Assembly: GCA_963700745.1 (NCBI GenBank)
Contig: CAVOYT010000002.1
Coordinates: 1 to 64,000 of the forward strand
Direction of reading: 5' to 3'
Source of the DNA: UBA10649 sp963700745
GTDB lineage: Bacteria; Actinomycetota; Actinomycetes; S36-B12
Length of the DNA: 64,000 nucleotides
The notes beneath the pieces were generated by a model. The model did not search any database, was not told the origin of the DNA, and saw nothing but the letters and a program-made list of their open reading frames with translations. Numbering within the stretch: position 1 is the first letter of the stretch; the number at the start of each line of letters is the position of its first letter. The position numbers were made by a program, and so were the translations under genes. Below, in pieces: positions 59,911-64,000 of this stretch.

Positions 59911-60722
59911 CGCAAAGAGCCAAGGGCACGCTCATCACGGCCTTCACCTGGGTCCTCGTTCTCCTCTTCTTCTTCCCCGTCTTCTGGATGTTCGTCAACG
60001 GCTTCAAGCCGGAGGGCGTGGCATCCTCGGTGAATCCGGTGCTGTTCTTCCAGCCGGTTCTTGACGGCTACAACCTCGCGATGGAGCGCGGGATGCCGTC
60101 CTACCTGAAGAACTCGCTGATCGCCTCGCTCGGGGCGACGATCCTCATCATCATCTTCTCCATCCCGGCGGCGTACGCGTTGAGCATCCGCCAGGTCAAG
60201 AAGCCCTCGGACTCCCTGTTCTTCTTCCTGTCCACGCGCTTCATGCCGGTGGCGGCTTCGATCCTGCCGCTCTACATCATCCTCAAGAACCTGAACGCGC
60301 TGGACAACATCGGCGTGCTGGCCGTCATCTACGCGGCGGTGAATCTCCCGATCGCCATCTGGATGATGCGGTCCTTCTTCCTGGAGGTCCCGTTCGAGAT
60401 CATCGAGGCGGCGCGACTCGATGGTGCGGGTCTGTTCCGCGAGATGGGTCGGATCGTGTTGCCGCTAGTGCTCCCGGGCATCGCGGCCGCAGCCCTGATC
60501 GTCTTCATCTTCTCGTGGAACGAGTACTTCCTCGCGACCCTGCTGACCAGCAATGATGCCAAGACCACCCCACCCTTCCTCGGGAGCTTCGTCGACGGCC
60601 GCGGGCAGTTCCTCGCCGTTCTTTCAGCCGCCGCGACGGTCGCCGCCCTGCCGGTCATCCTCGCCGGCTGGATCGCGCAGAAGCAGCTCGTCCGCGGGCT
60701 GTCCATGGGTGCCGTGAAGTAG
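59907..60722 (+). CDS. Polyol ABC transporter permease (MalG/SmoG-like)
   Basis: An intact 271-aa permease with six helices. The EAA loop is IIEAARLDGAGLFREMGRIV. It pairs with the MalF-like permease (ATGA overlap, ggaggagag upstream). No ATPase gene follows, so a shared MsiK-type ATPase is presumably encoded elsewhere, which is usual in actinobacteria. Confidence 0.9.
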   Translation: MTQRAKGTLITAFTWVLVLLFFFPVFWMFVNGFKPEGVASSVNPVLFFQPVLDGYNLAMERGMPSYLKNSLIASLGATILIIIFSIPAAYALSIRQVKKPSDSLFFFLSTRFMPVAASILPLYIILKNLNALDNIGVLAVIYAAVNLPIAIWMMRSFFLEVPFEIIEAARLDGAGLFREMGRIVLPLVLPGIAAAALIVFIFSWNEYFLATLLTSNDAKTTPPFLGSFVDGRGQFLAVLSAAATVAALPVILAGWIAQKQLVRGLSMGAVK

Positions 60723-60768
60723 TGGTGGACTACATCCCTACGGCACTGATCGATCAAGGGAGAATCCC

Positions 60769-61784
60769 GTGCGAAATCGTGTGAGCGTGCTCAGCCCGCA
60801 GCTCGACATCTCGGTCGAGGACCGTGAGGTCCCGGTCCCGGGTGCGCACGAGGTGCTGGTCTCCGTTCGCTCGGTGGGGGTCTGCGGCTCGGACATCCAC
60901 TACTTCGAGCACGGCCGGATCGGACCCTACGTCGTCGAGGCCCCGGTGATCCTGGGACACGAGGCCTCCGGAGTCGTCGTGGCCCTCGGGCCGGCGTGAC
61001 GGAGCTGTCCGTCGGTACCCGAGTGGCGATGGAGCCCGGCGTCCCGTGCGGTGCGTGCGTCGAGTGCCGAGCCGGTCGGTACAACCTCTGCCCGGATGTC
61101 GTCTTCTATGCGACGCCACCGGTGGATGGCGCCTTCGCCGAGTTCGTGACGATCCACGAGGACTTCGCGCACCCGGTGCCGGACAGCATCTCGGATGACG
61201 CGGCCGCCCTCCTCGAGCCACTCTCGGTGGGGGTGTGGGCCTGCCGCAAAGCCGAGGTCGCGCTCGGCATGTCGGTGCTGATCGCCGGCGCAGGACCGGT
61301 GGGCATCATGACGGCACTCGTTGCCCGAGCCTCCGGGGCCAGTCGGATCGTGCTCTCGGACGTGAATCCCGACCGACTGGCGAAGGCCAGTGATCTCGGT
61401 TTCGACGCCGTGATGCGCGCAAGTGGAATGCCGCCGACACAGTAGACGCCGACGTCTTCGTCGACTGCAGCGGAAATCCGGCTGCCATCGACGCCGGCAT
61501 TCGCGCGGTGAAACGTGCCGGGAAGGTCATCCTCGTGGGGATGGCCGCGGACGGGATGGTGCCGCTGCCCGTCGACGTGATCCAGGGTCGTGAGCTTGTG
61601 GGTGACTGGCACGTTCCGCTACGCGAACACCTATCCGACGGCGATCGACCTGGTCGCCAGCGGTGCGGTGAATCTCGATGAGCTCGTCAGCAAGACCTTC
61701 ACTCTCGACGAGGTGGAGGCGGCACTCAACTATCACCATGTTGATCCTGCGGCGATGAAGGTCATCGTTCGCGTGGGACAGTAA
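60769..61784 (+). CDS. Zinc-dependent polyol (sorbitol/xylitol) dehydrogenase, three frameshifts
   Basis: An MDR-family enzyme of about 338 aa. The catalytic-zinc region is VGVCGSDIHYFEHG with GHEASG, the structural-zinc site is CGACVECRAGRYNLC and the NAD motif is LIAGAGPVGIMTA. Breaks near 60996, 61430 and 61608 are repaired to an end at 61784. The start GTG at 60769 follows aagggag. It oxidises sorbitol, xylitol or a related polyol to the ketose, acting with the mannitol dehydrogenase upstream. Confidence 0.85.
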
Positions 61785-61885
61785 GGGCGAACCGGTCTGA
61801 GCCGACAGTCCTTCCTCTGCTGCCCGTCGGGACGACCGGCCAGAGATAGGCTCGACCGGCCAGCCCTTCCCCTACGAGACGACTC

Positions 61886-62734
61886 ATGCCCGCCTACATC
61901 CTCGCCATCACCTGCCCTGACGGTCCCGGCATCATCCACGCGATCAGCGGGGGGCTGCTGGAGGTCGAGGCGAACGTCCTCGAGCAGGAGCAGTACTCCG
62001 ACCTCGAGACCGGCCTGTTCTTCGCCCGGACCCGATTCGAATCCCCCGAGGACGACCTCGACCGCGTCCGGCGGGTGCTCGCCGATCGCACCGCGGCCTT
62101 CACCCCCGAGCTGAGCCTTCGCCTGGAGTCCGCGCACCGGCGCGCGCTGATCCTGGTGTCGCAGTATGACCACTGCCTGCTCGACCTGCTGTACAGATGG
62201 GATGCGGGCGAACTGCCACTGGACATTGCCGGGGTCGTCTCGAACCACGAGATCTGCCGCCCCATCGTCGAGCGGTACGGATTGCCGTTCGACCACCTTC
62301 CGGTGACGCCGGACACGAAGGCCGAGCAGGAGTCCCGACTGCTGGAGATCGTCCAGGAGCGACGCGTGGACCTCGTGGTCCTCGCCCGCTACATGCAGAT
62401 CCTGTCCGAGGACGTATGCCGTGAACTGAGCGGGCGGGTCATCAACATCCACCACTCGTTCCTGCCCGGCTTCAAGGGAGCGCGGCCCTACCACCAGGCC
62501 CACGCCCGAGGGGTCAAGCTCATCGGCGCGACCGCCCACTTCGTGACGTCGGATCTCGATGAGGGCCCGATCATCGAGCAGGAGGTCGAACGGGTGAACC
62601 ACACGTACACCGCGGAGGCGCTGGCCGAGATCGGCCGTGACGTCGAGCGACTCGCGCTCTCGCGCGCCGTGCGGCTGTTCGCCCAGGATCGCGTCTTCCT
62701 CAACCGTCATCGCACCGTCGTGTTCGGGCCCTGA
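61886..62734 (+). CDS. purU: Formyltetrahydrofolate deformylase
   Basis: An intact 282-aa enzyme releasing formate from 10-formyl-THF, which supplies PurT or balances one-carbon units. The N-terminal ACT domain starts YILAITCPDGPGIIHAISGG. The hydrolase domain has NIHHSFLPGFKGARPYHQA with catalytic Asn and His, and TSDLDEGPIIEQ with Asp. The start ATG at 61886 lacks a strong ribosome site. Confidence 0.95.
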   Translation: MPAYILAITCPDGPGIIHAISGGLLEVEANVLEQEQYSDLETGLFFARTRFESPEDDLDRVRRVLADRTAAFTPELSLRLESAHRRALILVSQYDHCLLDLLYRWDAGELPLDIAGVVSNHEICRPIVERYGLPFDHLPVTPDTKAEQESRLLEIVQERRVDLVVLARYMQILSEDVCRELSGRVINIHHSFLPGFKGARPYHQAHARGVKLIGATAHFVTSDLDEGPIIEQEVERVNHTYTAEALAEIGRDVERLALSRAVRLFAQDRVFLNRHRTVVFGP

Positions 62735-62762
62735 CCGGGACGACCCCGTCTAGCCTTCAGTC

Positions 62763-63140
62763 ATGACCCATCCCTTCCGGGCGGCCGTGGTGGCGCGCGA
62801 CCTGTCCGCGCTGTCGGCGCTCCTTTCTCCCGATGTCGTGTTCATGAGCCCCGTGGCCTTCCGCCCATTCCGCGGACGGGCGGCGGTGACCGAGGTCTTG
62901 GGGCAGGTCATGGAGGTCTTCGAAGACTTCCGCTACGTCGACGAGCTGGCAGGGGAGGCGAGCCACGCCCTGATCTTCACCGCGACGGTCGGAGGCCGCG
63001 AGGTGCAGGGCCTGGATCACCTGCGGTTCGACGACAACGGACTGGTGAGCGAGTTCACGGTCATGGTGCGGCCGCTGTCCGGCGTGATTGCCCTAGCCGA
63101 GGCGATGGGACCGCGGGTCGCCGGTATTACCAAGGAATAG
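62763..63140 (+). CDS. SnoaL/NTF2-like protein
   Basis: A 125-aa protein of the cone-shaped NTF2-like fold (RAAVVARDLSALSALLSPDV; FRPFRGRAAVTEVLGQVMEV). It probably binds or transforms a small hydrophobic molecule, but conserved catalytic residues cannot be named. It lies 28 bp after purU. The start is ATG at 62763. Confidence 0.75.
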   Translation: MTHPFRAAVVARDLSALSALLSPDVVFMSPVAFRPFRGRAAVTEVLGQVMEVFEDFRYVDELAGEASHALIFTATVGGREVQGLDHLRFDDNGLVSEFTVMVRPLSGVIALAEAMGPRVAGITKE

Positions 63141-63201
63141 TCGATTGAGTGCCGACGCGGACCGGCTTGCCGCGGCCGTGATCCCCGCGCAGACTGGGTG
63201 C

Positions 63202-63438
63202 ATGCCCGTCGAGGACTACTCGCAGATCCCCGCCGCCGATGCCGATGCCGAGATCGATCCGCACTGGCTCGAGTTGCGCGGGCAGGCAACCCTGCCACCG
63301 ATCTACATGCCTCCCGCTATGCCCGGGCGGCATTCGCGCTCATCGCGGGTCATCGCGGTCGTCCTGATCGGCGTGTTCGTGCTGGCCACTGCCACGGGGG
63401 TCTGTCTCACGTACGGGCCCGCCCTGCTGGGTCTGTAG
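63202..63438 (+). CDS. Small single-span membrane protein
   Basis: A 78-aa protein. An acidic N-terminal part (MPVEDYSQIPAADADAEIDP) precedes a basic stretch and one helix (VIAVVLIGVFVLATATGVCL). I chose the ATG at 63202; a TTG at 63145 would add 19 residues without family resemblance. I do not recognise a function. Confidence 0.6.
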   Translation: MPVEDYSQIPAADADAEIDPHWLELRGQATLPPIYMPPAMPGRHSRSSRVIAVVLIGVFVLATATGVCLTYGPALLGL

Positions 63439-63475
63439 CCGAGGGTAGGCTCGCGCAGACCCAAGGAGACTGCGC

Positions 63476-64000
63476 ATGGCCCTGGAAGCTGCCGATCGAG
63501 ACCCATCCATCGATCCTGGAGACGACTTCTACCGGTTCGCCAATGGCGGGTGGCTGGATACCCACCCGATTCCGGCGGGCTTCGGTGCGTGGGGGTCCTT
63601 CGAGGAGGTCCAGACGCGCAACGAGGCACTGATCCACGACCTCCTCGTCCGCGCAGCGGCAACGCCGCAGAACGACCTCGACCGCCAGCTGGGCGACTAC
63701 TTCGCGTCCGGGATGGACACGGAGGCCATCGAGCGGGCCGGGATCTCGGCGATCGAGCCGTTCCTGAGCGCGATCGCCGCCGCCGATACCGTCGACGAGG
63801 TCCTGTCCCTCCTGCCGAGCCTGCATGACGCCGGTTTCGCCCCGCTGTTCATGTGGGGAGTCACCGTCGACCATGACGACTCATCGCGACACCTGGTCTG
63901 GCTCGTCCCGACCGGGTTGGGCCTGCCGGATCGCGACTACTACTTCGACGACACCGATGCCGCCCGCGAGCTGCGATCGGCCTACCTGGCCCACGTCGCC
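63476..64000 (+). CDS. M13-family zinc metallopeptidase (neprilysin/PepO-like), partial
   Basis: The first 175 residues of an M13 peptidase (DDFYRFANGGWLDTHPIPAG; VWLVPTGLGLPDRDYYFDD). The HExxH zinc site lies beyond the window end. It has no signal peptide, so it is probably cytoplasmic like PepO. The ATG at 63476 follows aaggagac. The frame is open to the edge with no break. Confidence 0.9.
   Translation, partial: MALEAADRDPSIDPGDDFYRFANGGWLDTHPIPAGFGAWGSFEEVQTRNEALIHDLLVRAAATPQNDLDRQLGDYFASGMDTEAIERAGISAIEPFLSAIAAADTVDEVLSLLPSLHDAGFAPLFMWGVTVDHDDSSRHLVWLVPTGLGLPDRDYYFDDTDAARELRSAYLAHVA

Noticed and set aside
1..64000. tRNA, rRNA or CRISPR array
   Set aside because: I saw no cloverleaf with the T-loop consensus, no rRNA-like stretch and no regularly spaced direct repeats. 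A dedicated RNA search would be needed to exclude small RNAs.

Overview
The window is about 64 kb of high-GC DNA with dense genes, many GTG starts, GTGA/ATGA stop-start overlaps and actinobacterial family content (MalT-type LuxR regulator, cyclase-STAND regulator, DUF4097 with a ribbon-helix-helix partner, META lipoprotein, split polyol ABC importer without its ATPase). I read it as a chromosomal segment of a heterotrophic actinobacterium. I cannot place it more finely from sequence alone. No rRNA, tRNA or CRISPR array was found.

Layout. An IS256-family element (1-1412) is followed by stress and redox genes: nitroreductase, OsmC with a divergent TetR and paired operator palindromes, a secreted glycosidase, a ClC-type channel and a PAS sensor. 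Positions 7734-15664 hold a two-gene redox module: a very large pyruvate:ferredoxin-type oxidoreductase and, translationally coupled to it, a fused NfnB-NfnA-like protein. After a hydrolase, an aldo/keto reductase and a 917-aa cyclase-STAND regulator comes a coupled trio (membrane protein, DUF2306 protein, small protein) that converges on a MalT/LuxR regulator. Then follow zwf coupled to a GH63-like glucosidase; a three-gene overlapping operon of diguanylate cyclase, cobalamin-binding photosensor-like protein and P-type ATPase, divergent from a SulP transporter; araB-araD; a ribbon-helix-helix/DUF4097 pair with a palindromic operator; a 1150-aa glycosidase-like protein; an ABC exporter; a TMEM175-like channel; and tryptophanase. 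The right end (54639-61784) is a polyol catabolic cluster: mannitol 2-dehydrogenase, AraC regulator, binding protein, two permeases and a zinc polyol dehydrogenase. It is followed by purU and the start of an M13 peptidase.

Quality note. About half of the genes are interrupted by single-base frameshifts. Nearly all of those I resolved (about 50 of about 55) are restored by removing one base, and genes repaired this way rejoin at exact stop-start overlaps with their neighbours. I therefore treat them as residual insertion errors in the sequence and annotate full-length genes, giving the approximate break points. Coordinates of such genes are those of the repaired reading.

The most unusual assemblies are the diguanylate cyclase/B12-sensor/P-type ATPase operon and the PFOR plus fused Nfn module.
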